From NCBI RefSeq assembly GCF_021462225.1, contig NC_061794.1, forward strand, positions 43,338,914 to 43,402,913: 64,000 nucleotides of DNA, written 5' to 3'. Position 1 is the stretch's first letter; every line of letters begins with the position of its first letter. The stretch comes from Girardinichthys multiradiatus. Lineage: Eukaryota > Chordata > Actinopteri > Cyprinodontiformes > Goodeidae. The notes beneath the pieces were generated by a model that saw only the letters and a list, made by a program, of their open reading frames with translations, was not told the origin of the DNA and made no database searches. The position numbers and the translations under genes were made by a program. Positions 47,601 through 55,600 of this stretch are shown in pieces.

Positions 47601-48264
47601 GAACCAAAGCCAAAGCCCTGCTAAGTGAAGATGGCTTCTCTTCCAAACAAACCATACTTATTCAGTCTTTTTCTAATTATACTCTCAGGAATTTTAGCAT
47701 TCAACATGCTGAGACTAGCAGAGTCTGAGGCAGAGCTTCTGGGTGTTTCTTTCAGGATGTCCACTGCTAAAAAGAAAAGAGAACAACTTACATTTTTTTG
47801 CACTTAAAAATACTCTGACTGTAATGAATTGACTCCATATAGCTTTGAGAGGGACATTTAACCCTTTCAGACTGATGGCTTGTCACAGCAGCTTCTATGA
47901 AATCTTTGCTCTGTGGTAATGTCTTAAACACCTGAATGCCTCAGAGCATAAAAGTAACAACACTGCTGGTTATATTGATTTGCTCACACTAACTGATGAT
48001 CACTTAATCAATGCATTTGATTAGAAAAAGAGCTGAAGGAATTGACATCCCAAATCACTCAACATCCTTAGCAAACTAGAAGCTTTTTTTCTAAATCTGC
48101 TTGGAATTGAACTCATTCAGTGCTTGGGTACTTACTGAATTGAAACTTTGTTGGTGTTTTGTGTCTTGTAGAACATCAACTCTGCAACGTCTTGCTTCCT
48201 TCCAGACGAGGAGAAACAAGAGCTCCTCCAAACGCTGCATACGGCCTACGGGATCACAATTTAA
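23562..48264 (+). CDS. ada: Adenosine deaminase (11 coding exons)
   Basis: Zinc-dependent hydrolase that converts adenosine and deoxyadenosine to inosine and deoxyinosine in purine salvage; chiefly cytosolic, also known at the cell surface in mammals. CDS is the join of 23562-23606, 29368-29429, 33783-33902, 37318-37461, 37564-37679, 40219-40343, 42225-42296, 45646-45747, 45964-46031, 46121-46250 and 48172-48264: 1,077 nt, 358 residues (human 363). All introns are GT-AG. Zinc ligands and catalytic residues are all visible: His19 and His21 (HVHLDG), His216 and Glu219 (HAGEVG), His240 (IGHG), Asp298 and Asp299 (LNTDDP). Exon lengths match human from memory, often exactly (62, 144, 116, 72, 102, 130). 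The protein stops at YGITI, so the human twelfth exon is not used. The start chosen here has a strong Kozak context (GACCATGG); an upstream in-frame ATG at 23460 is possible. ADA1-type by motif and exon layout, not ADA2. Confidence 0.97.
24625..25060. mobile_element. Possible MITE-like repeat in ada intron 1
   Basis: Contains TTGCTTTCACAC at the left and AATGGTTTCACATTGGCG then GATCCGCTCCAGAAACC at the right, around a core with GAACCGCTCCATGG. This resembles a fish non-autonomous transposon whose arms mirror each other around CTTTCACA and GAACCGC. Ends and target duplication are not defined. The overlapping 118- and 119-codon ORFs look non-coding. Confidence 0.35.
25468..26160 (+). mobile_element. 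Internally deleted Tc1-like element (ada intron 1)
   Basis: Begins CAGTGCTTTGCAAAAGTATT after a TA, a well-known Tc1-like inverted-repeat tip. The inside has lost the N-terminal half. The fragment 25590-25960 reads [31 protein letters not shown] and, after a frameshift, [12 protein letters not shown]. The right inner arm reaches about 26150 and the right tip is missing. A different family from the 1.6-kb copies. Confidence 0.85.
26165..27420. other. Intronic sequence, unassigned
   Basis: ada intron 1. No gene or repeat is recognised. A 101-codon ORF at 26623-26928 has no features. Confidence 0.4.
27423..27464 (+). repeat. (TTCT)n microsatellite
   Basis: About ten tandem TTCT/TTTC tetramers, in ada intron 1. 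Confidence 0.97.
27600..28480 (+). pseudogene. LINE reverse transcriptase remnant (ada intron 1)
   Basis: Decayed ORF2 on the plus strand. It has [15 protein letters not shown] near 27750-27795, then in other frames a degraded active-site region near 27860, HLQLNTGKL near 27965, and [11 protein letters not shown] near 28065-28100. Further on (28200-28480) the C-terminal part is still traceable but full of stops. A different type from the L2-like copies. Confidence 0.75.
28485..29367. other. ada: End of ada intron 1, unassigned
   Basis: No gene or repeat recognised. The intron ends in a TTGATTGATTGATTATC stretch and TCCACAG. Confidence 0.4.
29368..29429 (+). CDS. ada: ada exon 2
   Basis: Sixty-two bases between TCCACAG and GTAAGT. 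Encodes [20 protein letters not shown] plus two bases of the next codon. Contains the first two zinc ligands, HxH at residues 19 and 21. Same length as human exon 2. Confidence 0.97.
29715..30185 (+). mobile_element. Tc1-like remnant, second family (ada intron 2)
   Basis: Transposase-derived sequence with many lesions: TCCAACAGACGAGCTACTGT, GTGAGCATCAGAACTGGATC and TTTTTTGATGAATCCCATTT correspond to the [15 protein letters not shown] and SDESRF regions of a Tc1-like transposase. It ends around GGCAGTTTGATGGTTTGGGG. No inverted repeats are seen. Dead. Confidence 0.75.
30762..32350 (-). mobile_element. Complete Tc1-like DNA transposon, copy C (1,589 bp)
   Basis: Same family as copies A and B, inserted on the opposite strand in ada intron 2. 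Its ends are CAGGTCCTTCTCAAAATATT and ...GAGAAGGACCTG, flanked by TA at 30760-30761 and 32351-32352. The inverted repeats are about 200 bases. The transposase ORF is shorter by in-frame deletions. Confidence 0.97.
31039..32022 (-). CDS. Tc1-like transposase with in-frame deletions and lost catalytic Asp
   Basis: An open 327-codon frame. Against copy B it lacks four residues (TVHR, after ETSRA) and three or four before PLLNQKQ, which fall in the linker between the DNA-binding and catalytic domains. The first catalytic Asp is replaced: LFLNESKF stands where copy B has LFSDVSKF. The second Asp (QHDLAPAHS) and the Glu (NPIENLW) remain. The absence of stops suggests recent arrival, but the missing Asp predicts no catalysis. 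Confidence 0.9.
   Translation of the reverse strand: MGKTADLTAVQKATIDTLKQEGKTQKEMSERIGCSQSAVSRHLSGKSVGRKKCGRKRCTTRRGDRTLRKIVEKGRFQTLGDLRKQWTESGVETSRARRVQEMGYRCRIPLLNQKQRQKRLTWATEKQHWTVAQWSKVLFLNESKFCMSFGNQGARVWRKTGEKEMSKCQKSSVKYPQSVMVWGAVSAAGVGPLCFIKGRVNAASYQEIVEHFMLPSAEKIYGDEDFIFQHDLAPAHSAKTTGKWFTDHGITVLNWPANSPDLNPIENLWDIVKRTLRDSRPNTLDELKAAIEASWASIRPQQCHRLIASMPRRIEAVISAKGFPTKY
32730..33052 (+). mobile_element. TGTCA/TGACA-ended interspersed repeat, member 3
   Basis: Similar layout to 6519-6847 and 7630-8095: TTGTCATGTCGTTTTCTGTC near the start, a C/T-rich body, TTTATTAAAGCC, then CCTGCATCTGGGTCCTACAA and a final CTTTGACAG. Non-coding. Class uncertain: LTR-like or non-autonomous DNA element. 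Confidence 0.5.
33055..33782. other. ada: End of ada intron 2
   Basis: A/T-rich with a short poly(A) stretch near 33488. Nothing else is recognised before the exon 3 acceptor. Confidence 0.4.
33783..33902 (+). CDS. ada: ada exon 3
   Basis: 120 bases after CCATTCAG and before GTAAGT, completing Lys and encoding [32 protein letters not shown]. One codon shorter than human exon 3. Confidence 0.96.
33903..34953. other. ada: ada intron 3, first part
   Basis: No gene or repeat recognised, apart from a short A-run near 34137-34152. Confidence 0.4.
34954..35540 (-). mobile_element. Solo LTR of an endogenous retroelement (ada intron 3)
   Basis: A 587-base unit with perfect short inverted ends, TGTTGT...ACAACA. 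Read on the minus strand it has the order of an LTR: a promoter-like GGTATAAATAC (about 35110-35120), and about 80 bases on GAATAAAACTTATAAAG (about 35035) as poly(A) signal, then a U5-like end TTTCACAACA. No internal gag, pol or env sequence adjoins, so it is a solo LTR left by recombination. A clean target duplication was not found. Family not determined. Confidence 0.65.
35541..37317. other. ada: ada intron 3, remainder, with faint Tc1-like trace
   Basis: Near 36755-36880, GTTGGAGGATCTGTAATGCT then GTGGGCCTGATTC and CTTTTCAGCAGAATAGTGAT look like the GGSVMLWA and FQQN... boxes of a decayed Tc1-like transposase. No inverted repeats. The remainder is A/T-rich. Confidence 0.4.
37318..37461 (+). 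CDS. ada: ada exon 4
   Basis: 144 bases after TTTTCAG. Encodes [37 protein letters not shown] and EPIPWNQQ. The donor is GTCAGT at 37462, leaving two bases of a split Gln codon. Same length as human exon 4. Confidence 0.96.
37564..37679 (+). CDS. ada: ada exon 5
   Basis: 116 bases, separated from exon 4 by an intron of only 102 bases. Encodes [20 protein letters not shown] and [13 protein letters not shown]. Donor GTAATG at 37680. Same length as human exon 5. Confidence 0.96.
37680..40218. other. ada: ada intron 5, no feature recognised
   Basis: About 2.5 kb of A/T-rich sequence. The ORFs at 39614-40002 and elsewhere show no domain. Contains a T-run at 38335-38350. Confidence 0.4.
40219..40343 (+). 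CDS. ada: ada exon 6
   Basis: 125 bases after TTTCCAG. Encodes [20 protein letters not shown] then DLAGDE, which contributes to the active site, and EHKTAYE. Donor GTGAGC. One codon shorter than human exon 6. Confidence 0.96.
40860..41445 (+). mobile_element. Tc1-like remnant, third family (ada intron 6)
   Basis: CTGTCAAGCATGGAGGTGGA then GGTGTGATGATTTGGGCC encodes [12 protein letters not shown], the conserved box of Tc1-like transposases. The preceding TTTTGATAGAATAGACCAAA and the following GAAGCTGGTAAAGACCAGAT (about 41405) fit the same family as the remnant at 60540-61080. Frames are broken. Confidence 0.65.
41450..42224. other. ada: End of ada intron 6
   Basis: No gene or repeat recognised up to the exon 7 acceptor. 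Confidence 0.4.
42225..42296 (+). CDS. ada: ada exon 7
   Basis: Seventy-two bases after TTCCCAG. Encodes [20 protein letters not shown], containing zinc ligand His216 and catalytic Glu219. Donor GTAAGT. A longer ORF reading on past 42296 is intron read-through. Confidence 0.97.
42730..43600 (+). mobile_element. Tc1-like remnant related to salmonid-type elements (ada intron 7)
   Basis: Internally deleted copy. It has TTGTTTGACATAATGGAAAA near the start codon region, AAGAATTGTGGACCTCCACA and AGGCGTGGGCTC-like HTH sequence, then 43160-43480 encoding [27 protein letters not shown] and [17 protein letters not shown]. The end reads TTTAAAAGACAATTCTACCA. This pattern matches the Tc1-like group to which the salmonid elements belong. 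Both inverted-repeat tips and the middle of the transposase are gone. Confidence 0.8.
43750..44420 (-). mobile_element. Tc1-like remnant, minus strand (ada intron 7)
   Basis: Minus-strand reading of 44025-43789 gives [10 protein letters not shown] and [20 protein letters not shown], the decayed forms of the SIMLWGCF and WxFQQDNDPKHT boxes. Sequence to about 44420 is probably its N-terminal part with stops. Adjacent to, but oriented opposite to, the remnant at 42730-43600. Confidence 0.65.
44583..44618. repeat. (TA)n microsatellite
   Basis: About 17 TA dinucleotides in ada intron 7. Confidence 0.95.
44700..45255 (+). mobile_element. 5'-truncated LINE with ORF2 C-terminus (ada intron 7)
   Basis: The frame at 44770-45060 reads [14 protein letters not shown], then [16 protein letters not shown], as in the C-terminal region of fish LINE ORF2 (FLRRLRS...FAVVCWG). 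It is followed by a 3' UTR ending ATTTCCCCACTGGGATTAAT then AAAGTAATTCTGATGCTGAT. RT and endonuclease are absent, as expected for 5' truncation. Confidence 0.75.
45256..45645. other. ada: End of ada intron 7
   Basis: No feature recognised. Confidence 0.4.
45646..45747 (+). CDS. ada: ada exon 8
   Basis: 102 bases after GGTTTTAG. Encodes [20 protein letters not shown], then [14 protein letters not shown]. His240 of IGHG is a catalytic residue. Donor GTAAGC. Same length as human exon 8. Confidence 0.97.
45964..46031 (+). CDS. ada: ada exon 9
   Basis: Sixty-eight bases after CCTTGCAG. Encodes [20 protein letters not shown] then IIR (split). Donor GTCCGC is weak, and the next intron is only 89 bases. 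One codon longer than human exon 9. Confidence 0.94.
46121..46250 (+). CDS. ada: ada exon 10
   Basis: 130 bases after TTGAACAG. Encodes [20 protein letters not shown], then [11 protein letters not shown]. Asp298 and Asp299 hold zinc and substrate. The donor GTGAGA at 46251 is preceded by another GTG; the chosen site matches the human exon length. Confidence 0.96.
46251..48171. other. ada: ada intron 10
   Basis: About 1.9 kb without a supported gene. Near 47475-47530, CTGGGGCCACAAATCAAGCC then AAATCATTAGTC and CCACCTCC could be a minus-strand Tc1-like trace (reversed GGAGGTGG box). The two complementary 60-codon ORFs at 47621-47807 look like chance. Confidence 0.4.
48172..48264 (+). CDS. ada: ada exon 11 and stop
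   Basis: After TCTTGTAG the exon encodes [20 protein letters not shown], then [10 protein letters not shown] and TAA at 48262-48264. Human ADA continues about ten residues into a twelfth exon; here the frame closes directly. Confidence 0.95.
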   Translation, partial: NINSATSCFLPDEEKQELLQTLHTAYGITI

Positions 48265-48600
48265 GATCACAATTTGGTGTGAAGGAATGATGCTCGTATT
48301 TTTTCCACCCCATGTTTCTGTATCTGGCCTCAGGACAAATGCAGGTGAAAAAGGTCTCCATACCAAAGTGCAGTCTTATACGTGTCCGCTAGGTGGCATT
48401 ATGATGTTTCCCAAGTGGAAAAAGCACAGCACCTCTAATGTGGATTTTTCCAAATTTGATATTAATTTTTCTTTTGATGTAAATATTTAAAATATTTTAA
48501 TTTCTCTAAAACAGAAAAGCACTTATGTCCAACTCTTTTGTAGCTGTAATAACAAAAAAAATCTGCCCCCATTGTAATAAAAGCTATTGAAAAAATATGA
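48265..48600 (+). other. ada: ada 3' UTR
   Basis: Follows the stop codon up to about 15-20 bases past the AATAAA at 48576-48581. It includes GTCCGCTAGGTGGCATTATG (about 48383), which resembles a short motif common in teleost repeats. The exact cleavage site is inferred. Confidence 0.65.
48576..48581 (+). terminator. ada: ada polyadenylation signal
   Basis: Canonical AATAAA 312 bases after the ada stop codon, followed by A-rich sequence. No earlier canonical signal occurs in the 3' UTR. Confidence 0.7.
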
Positions 48601-49003
48601 ATGCCTGTTTTTGTCTGCTTTTGAAACCCTTTTACATATTAAAACAGCTACTCACATCTTAGCAGAAAATCAGCCACACTTGCAGTAAAAAGGGTCGCTA
48701 AAAATCTGCACTGCTTTTACAGAGAAATGTCTGTTTCTTTATTGTCTAAAGAGATAAATGAGAACCCGGGGGCCATGCTGGATGGAAATGTCAACAGCGA
48801 CTTCCTCTGACCATCCTCGTGTACACAAAAAGCTGCATTCAGGAATATTTATGGTTCTAATTAAAGCCGTCTGGCTGGGACACAGCACCTTTTATAGCTC
48901 CCATATTGGCAGTTTTCAGTAACCCGTGGCCTGAACAAATTCCTTGTGTAAGAAAGTTAATCATCTCTTAAAACATACAAATGTTACAGTAATTCATCAG
49001 TAT

Positions 49004-49569
49004 TTTATTACACAAAGAAAGGTTCTATCACAAAGTTATCACTTATAACATTTAGCAATAAATATGAAGTCATTACTTGACAGTAAATGGAGACGATACT
49101 AGAAAAATGGAACAAGGGAGTCACAAACACACACAGACGTGAAAAGAAAGTGACAAACAGATGATAACGGATCCATGACACAGTTCCATTCTAGGCCAGA
49201 GCGTTGTTTTTAGTTATAAATATTTTTTTTAGCTCAGTCCTTCTCTTCAGGCAATAATCCAAAATTTCTTTGCTTCCTCATCCTGTCAGGAAATACAAAT
49301 GGCTAACAGAGTATAAAGCAAAAGGAGCAACATCCCATTTTCCTCTTCCACTTAGTTCTCTAAACCATGTTACTATCTGGTCCAGTAAAATAAAACAAAA
49401 AAAAAACGTGGGTGACATTTGGGCCAAGGAAAGCTCCAAACAGGCTGGCAGTGGGCAAAAGTGTCCTCAGATCCAGAAAGGACGGCTAATATTCCACCTG
49501 TTTATTTCCTTCTGTCCCTCCACACATTCCTATGCTTCCTCTCCACGCAGCTTCCATTTCTTGTTCTTT
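49004..49569 (-). other. pkig: pkig 3' UTR with polyadenylation signal
   Basis: Minus-strand AATAAA at 49009-49004, 561 bases after the stop. Another AATAAA lies at 48743-48738 and could serve as a distal signal, which would bring the end to about 150 bases from the ada signal. Confidence 0.5.
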
Positions 49570-49652
49570 TTAGGACGGGCCCCCGCCTCCCTGGGCGTCT
49601 TGGCTTGTAGAGCCCTCTGCCTCAGGAGCAGGAGAGGCCCCCGGGTCTCCTT
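49570..49652 (-). CDS. pkig: pkig last coding exon
   Basis: Acceptor CTTCTGCAG-type sequence at 49653-49654; the split Glu codon joins with exon 1, then GDPGASPAPEAEGSTSQDAQ, GGGGPS and TAA (49572-49570). Length and the acidic/Ser-rich character fit the variable PKIG C-terminus. A plus-strand ORF across the same bases (49270-49743) is its shadow. Confidence 0.9.
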
Positions 49653-52600
49653 CTGCAGAGAGAAAAATAATAGATGCATTCAGGAAATGAATCATGACAA
49701 TCCTGGGAAAGAAACTTCCTGCAGCGACACAATGTCAACCTGATATGATTCTGTTTCACATATGATCCTTCTCACAAGAGCTGGTCTGATCTCTGCAGGT
49801 CATGGGACACTATCATAACTAAAAAGGAAGTCTGTGCACAATAATACAATGAAAAAGTGCATCAGAGCGGAAAGATTTGAATAATATAAAGGCAAGTCGA
49901 CACCAGTGAGAGTAGAATAATTGAGGGCTGCTGTTCCAACTCATTTAGCACAGAGGCCACAGTGAACTGCCACAGCTGAGAAACCATAGACCTGCATGGG
50001 CTGCTCACCTGCACACTTTCTATTATTATAAAACATCATTACTGTAATGATCATTAGGAAAATAGCTGTTTTCTACTGGTCTGGCTCAGACTAAGGGCCC
50101 CCGCCTACTTAATTGTCTCCTCAGAGGACGGTAAAAGTTCAGCTGCAAAATTGGCCTCAGCAGGAAGTGGACGTTTTTGGATTTAAACAGGATTCTAGAG
50201 TGAAGCTTTAGGATTTCTGATTGGTTAAATAAACACAGTGTTGTATAGGTCCTGGTTCTGCCCAAGTGATTTCAAATTCCCTCCAGGTTGAAGTTCTACT
50301 GCATGAAGAAGTTCCATGTAGAAAAGAGCTCTGATCACAAAAAAAATCAAGAGAAATACTGTTTTTCTATGGCCAGAAGTTTAATACAACCGTTATTATT
50401 ATTTGGCTTTCAATGATTCTTCTGACTGGTTCTTGTTGGAGGTAGACTGAGGATTCAACTCACAGTTTTAATGCATTTTTAAAACCAGAAATGGGTGGAC
50501 AAATTTATACAAATAACTTTACTGTGGATTTTAACTGAACTTTACAAGATCAAAATGATACAGACAGGTTTAAATACATGCATACACCACCACTAATATC
50601 TGGTTAGTTGTGTCCTAGCAAGGCGCAGAGAAACTGCCCAATTTTTGTATCCATCAACAAGGTTCTGGCATAATGCTGGCTGGATATTTGAACACTATTC
50701 TTGGCAAAATTGGTAGGACTCCTAAAGTGGCTGGTTTCCTGGCAGGAACTTGGCACGGTCCATACATTTTCGGTCAAGGCCGTTTCAGAAGCCTAATTTT
50801 AGTCTGTTTAATCCATTCTAAAATAGTTTAGGGTTGTGTTTTGGGTCATTTTCTTTTTGGATCACCCGACAGTGTCCAAGTGCTGGTTTGAGGTGGAGAT
50901 AGACCTCCTTTTTCATTACTTCATCCACGATGTGCAAAGCACCAGTTCAAACAGGCAGCTAAACAGACCTTCACCATGATGCTGCCACCACCATGCGTAA
51001 CAAGTACAGTTTTCTTGGATTTAAAACTCTTTCCTTGACTCCTCCAAACATTCTCAGTCTTTTTCTCATTTGAGCATAAAACTCTTTTTTCCAGAAAACG
51101 TTTGGTTTGTCTGCATGAGCAGATGCAACTTTTAAATCAGGCCTGAAGGTTTTTGATTTTAGAGAGAGGGGCTTCCTTCTTGGTCAGCATGCCCCCAGTT
51201 CACGTTGATGTTAGATTCACACCAGTGTGGACAGAGATACTGATGTTCCAGCATCTTACAACAAGCTCTTGATTATTCCTGATCAAAACTAATCTCTATC
51301 AATATGAGGATGAACGTTTTGGGTCAGGTGAGTGACACCTGGAAACTACTGGATGTTCCAGCGGGTGTGATCCCCAGCACACAGCCATACTGGTTTTGGA
51401 AAGGTTAAAGCAGGCCATAAAAGATCTTTAAGAATTCATCTGACCCTAATAATATTAAACATTTATAGATTGTGTTTAAAAGCTGAGTTTCTGTCATAAG
51501 ACCAAATAATTGAAATAAAGTCACCTATTCCGATAAGACTAATGATCAAATATCTACAACCAGAACTATGTCAGAAATGTGTTGATGGGTACAAAAGGTG
51601 TCTGGTTTATCTGCAGCCTCCTAAGGGACATTTATCAAAATATCAGTAGTGATGTATGTATATATTTAATCCTGTCTGTATAATTTTGAAGCTGTGTGGA
51701 TTAGAAAATAAATTGACATTGACATGAAGCACAATTCTTGATTTTATCCCTCTTAGCTGCAGGCCCAGAAGGAGTGAAATAGATGCACAATAATCTTCCT
51801 AATCTATTCACTGAAGGCACAGAGCTGAAATAATCTTTCATCATCTGTAGAAAAAAGGCCTTCAGACCTGAAAGCCCTTTAACATTATAGACGAGTTTGT
51901 CGAACGGCCACATATAGTATACTCCATCTATACACTGTTACAATATACTCCAACCACATTATTCTGCTGTAGTCTGGTGCTGACACTGAAAATCTGTGGG
52001 TTGCATCTTATTCAAGTTTATCCATAATTTCATCTGACTGAAGAGTGTCTGCCTTATGATAAACATGAAAAAAGATAAGTCTGATTTTTGTGTGAGAGAT
52101 GCAGTGGAAGTGTACACACTGCAGTTAAAATGCCAGCTTTTATAGATGTAAACAAAAGTTCATCCATATAAAAATATTCCTCAAATCTTTTTCCACTCAG
52201 TCAATCACAGTTAATCTGAAAATAAGCAGATATTTCCAAGGGGAAAATGTGAAAAATAAAACACCTGCAATAACCTGCTTGTGTAAAGGTGCACATCCTT
52301 CAACTGAAGGCAACTTGACTTCTTCTCTTGTTTCGTGAAGATGTTTCACTTCTCATACTAAAAGGCCTCTTTAGTTTAGTAGAAAATGACTGGAAGTATC
52401 AGATAAGCTGTAGTCAGGACAATCACACGAATAGTGCTATTAAAGTAACCAGGGGGCGATTAGGACAGGTGAGTCACTGACCCTAGCCTCTATTCAGCTT
52501 AATATTTGGGTCGCTGCTGCTCGGCGATCCAAACATGTCTCCAACGACTCCGTGTGAGGTGTGTTGGTCACATGCCCCAAGGTGGGAACTGTTGTAAAAC

Positions 52601-55600
52601 CTCCTGGCGAGAAAAGTCAAGGATGCAAAGTAGGTGTTAGAAAGATAAAATCTGAGGCCCACTCCTCTGTTTAGGGTTGGGTTTTCATGTTTAACGTAGA
52701 TGACTTCTTTTGTTTGAGCATCTCTTGATTCAGTTTCAACATTCAGTTCTCTTGAGGTAATCCCTAACATCAATAGAAGTAACTGCAAATAAAGCTTAGC
52801 TGTCCTAGTAAGGTTTTCCTGACCTTTCCTGCTCACATCCTTTAGCTCGAATCATAATTCCAAAAGTATATGTGGCACAAGAACTGGACTGTGCATCAAG
52901 AAAACCACACCCACAGAGAGGTATGGTGGTGGCAGCATCATACACTGGTGTTACTTTTCTTCTTAACTTTTTTTGTTAAGTTGAATGAAATAATGACCAA
53001 TTATATTTACCAACCAACTCCTACATTTGTCTAGAAGAGAGATAAAGATAAAAAGGAAGCCCAAACATCCAAATTAACAAAAGGACATTTTCAGTGGAGG
53101 AAACACTGCATGAATACAGGGTGTAGCATGAAAACAGGGTGTAGCATGAAAACATGATGTAGCATGAAAACAGGGCGTAGCATGAAAACAAAGTGTAGCA
53201 GGAAAACAGAGTGCAGTATGAAAACAGAATGTAGCATGACAACAGGGTGTAGGCATGACAACAGAGTGCAGCATGAAAACAGGGTGTAGCATGAAAACAG
53301 GGTGTAGCATGAAAACATGATGTAACATGAAAACAGAGTGTAGAAGGAAAACAGTGTAGCAGGAAAACAGGGTGTAGCAGGAAAACAGGGCGTAGCATGA
53401 AAACATGGTGTAGCATGAAAACATGATGTAGCATGAAAACAGAGTGTAGCAGGAAAACGGTGTAGCAGGAAAACAGGGCGTAGCATGAAAACATGATGTA
53501 GCATGAAAACAGGGTGCAGCATGAAAACAGAGTGTAGCGGGAAAACAGGGCGTAGCATGAAAACATGATGTAGCATGAAAACAGGGGGACAGCATGAAAA
53601 CAGGGTGCAGCATGAAAACAGGGTGCAGCATGAAAACAGGGGGACAACATGAAAACAGGGGGACAGCATGAAAACAGGGTGCAGCATGAAAACAGGGGGA
53701 CAGCATGAAAACAGGGTGCAGTATGAAAACAGGGGGACAGCATGAAAACATGGTGCAGCATGAAAACAGGGTGCAGCATGAAAAAAGAGGGACAACATGA
53801 AAACAGGGTGCAGCATGAAAACAGGGTGCAGCATGAAAACAGGGTGCAGCATGAAAACAGGGGGACAGAATGAAAACAGGGTGAAGCATGAAAACAGGGG
53901 GACAGAATGAAAACAGGGTGAAGCATGAAAACAGGGTGCAGCATGAAAACAGGGGGACAACATGAAAACAGGGAGACAGCATGAAAACAGGGTGCAGCAT
54001 GAAAACAGGGGGACAGAATGAAAACAGGGTGAAGCATGAAAACAGGGTGAAGCATGAAAACAGGGGGACAACATGAAAACAGGGGGACAGCATGAAAACA
54101 GGGTGCAGCATGAAAACAGGGGGACAGAATGAAAACAGGGTGAAGCATGAAAACAGGGTGCAGCATGAAAACAGAGTGTAGCAGGAAAACAGGGTATAGC
54201 ATGAAAACATGATGTAGCATGAAAACAGGGTGCAGCATGAAAACAGAGTGCAGTATGAAAACGGTGCAGCATGAAAACAGAGTGTAGCAGGAAAACAGGG
54301 TGCAGCATGAAAACAGGGGGACAGCATGAAAACAGGGTGCAGCATGAAAACCGGGGACATCATGAAAACAGGGTGCAGCATGAAAACAGGGTGCAGCATG
54401 AAAAAAGAGGGACAACATGAAAACAGGGTGCAGCATGAAAACAGGGCGTAGCATGAAAACGGTGCAGCATGAAAACAGAGTGTAGCAGGAAAACGGTGTA
54501 GCAGGAAAACAGGGCGTAGCATGAAAACATGATGTAGCATGAAAACAGGGTGCAGCATGAAAACAGAGTGTAGCGGGAAAACAGGGCGTAGCATGAAAAC
54601 ATGATGTAGCATGAAAACAGGGGGACAGCATGAAAACAGGGTGCAGCATGAAAACAGGGTGCAGCATGAAAACAGGGGGACAACATGAAAACAGGGGGAC
54701 AGCATGAAAACAGGGTGCAGCATGAAACAGGGGGACAGCATGAAAACAGGGTGCAGTATAAAAACAGGGGGACAGCATGAAAACATGGTGCAGCATGAAA
54801 ACAGGGTGCAGCATGAAAAAAGAGGGACAACATGAAAACAGGGTGCAGCATGAAAACAGGGTGCAGCATGAAAACAGGGTGCAGCATGAAAACAGGGGGA
54901 CAGAATGAAAACAGGGTGAAGCATGAAAACAGGGGGACAGAATGAAAACAGGGTGAAGCATGAAAACAGGGTGCAGCATGAAAACAGGGGGACAACATGA
55001 AAACAGGGGGACAGCATGAAAACAGGGTGCAGCATGAAAACAGGGGGACAGAATGAAAACAGGGTGAAGCATGAAAACAGGGTGAAGCATGAAAACAGGG
55101 GGACAACATGAAAACAGGGGGACAGCATGAAAACAGGGTGCAGCATGAAAACAGGGGGACAGAATGAAAACAGGGTGAAGCATGAAAACAGGGTGCAGCA
55201 TGAAAACAGAGTGTAGCAGGAAAACAGGGTGTAGCATGAAAACATGATGTAGCATGAAAACAGGGTGCAGCATGAAAACAGAGTGCAGTATGAAAACGGT
55301 GCAGCATGAAAACAGAGTGTAGCAGGAAAACAGGACGTAGCATGAAAACGGTGCAGCATGAAAACAGAGTGTAGCAGGAAAACAGGGTGCAGCATGAAAA
55401 CAGGGGGACAGCATGAAAACAGGGTGCAGCATGAAAACAGGGGACATCATGAAAACAGGGTGCAGCATGAAAACAGGGGTGCAGCATGAAAACAGGGTGC
55501 AGCATGAAAACAGGGGGACAGCATGAAAACAGGGGGGCAGCATGAAAATAAGGTGCAGCATGAAAACAGGGGGACAGCATGAAAACAGGGTGCAGCATGA

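Noticed and set aside
49270..49743. 157-codon plus-strand ORF
   Set aside because: Shadow of the pkig last exon on the opposite strand; the minus-strand reading splices correctly to the first coding exon.
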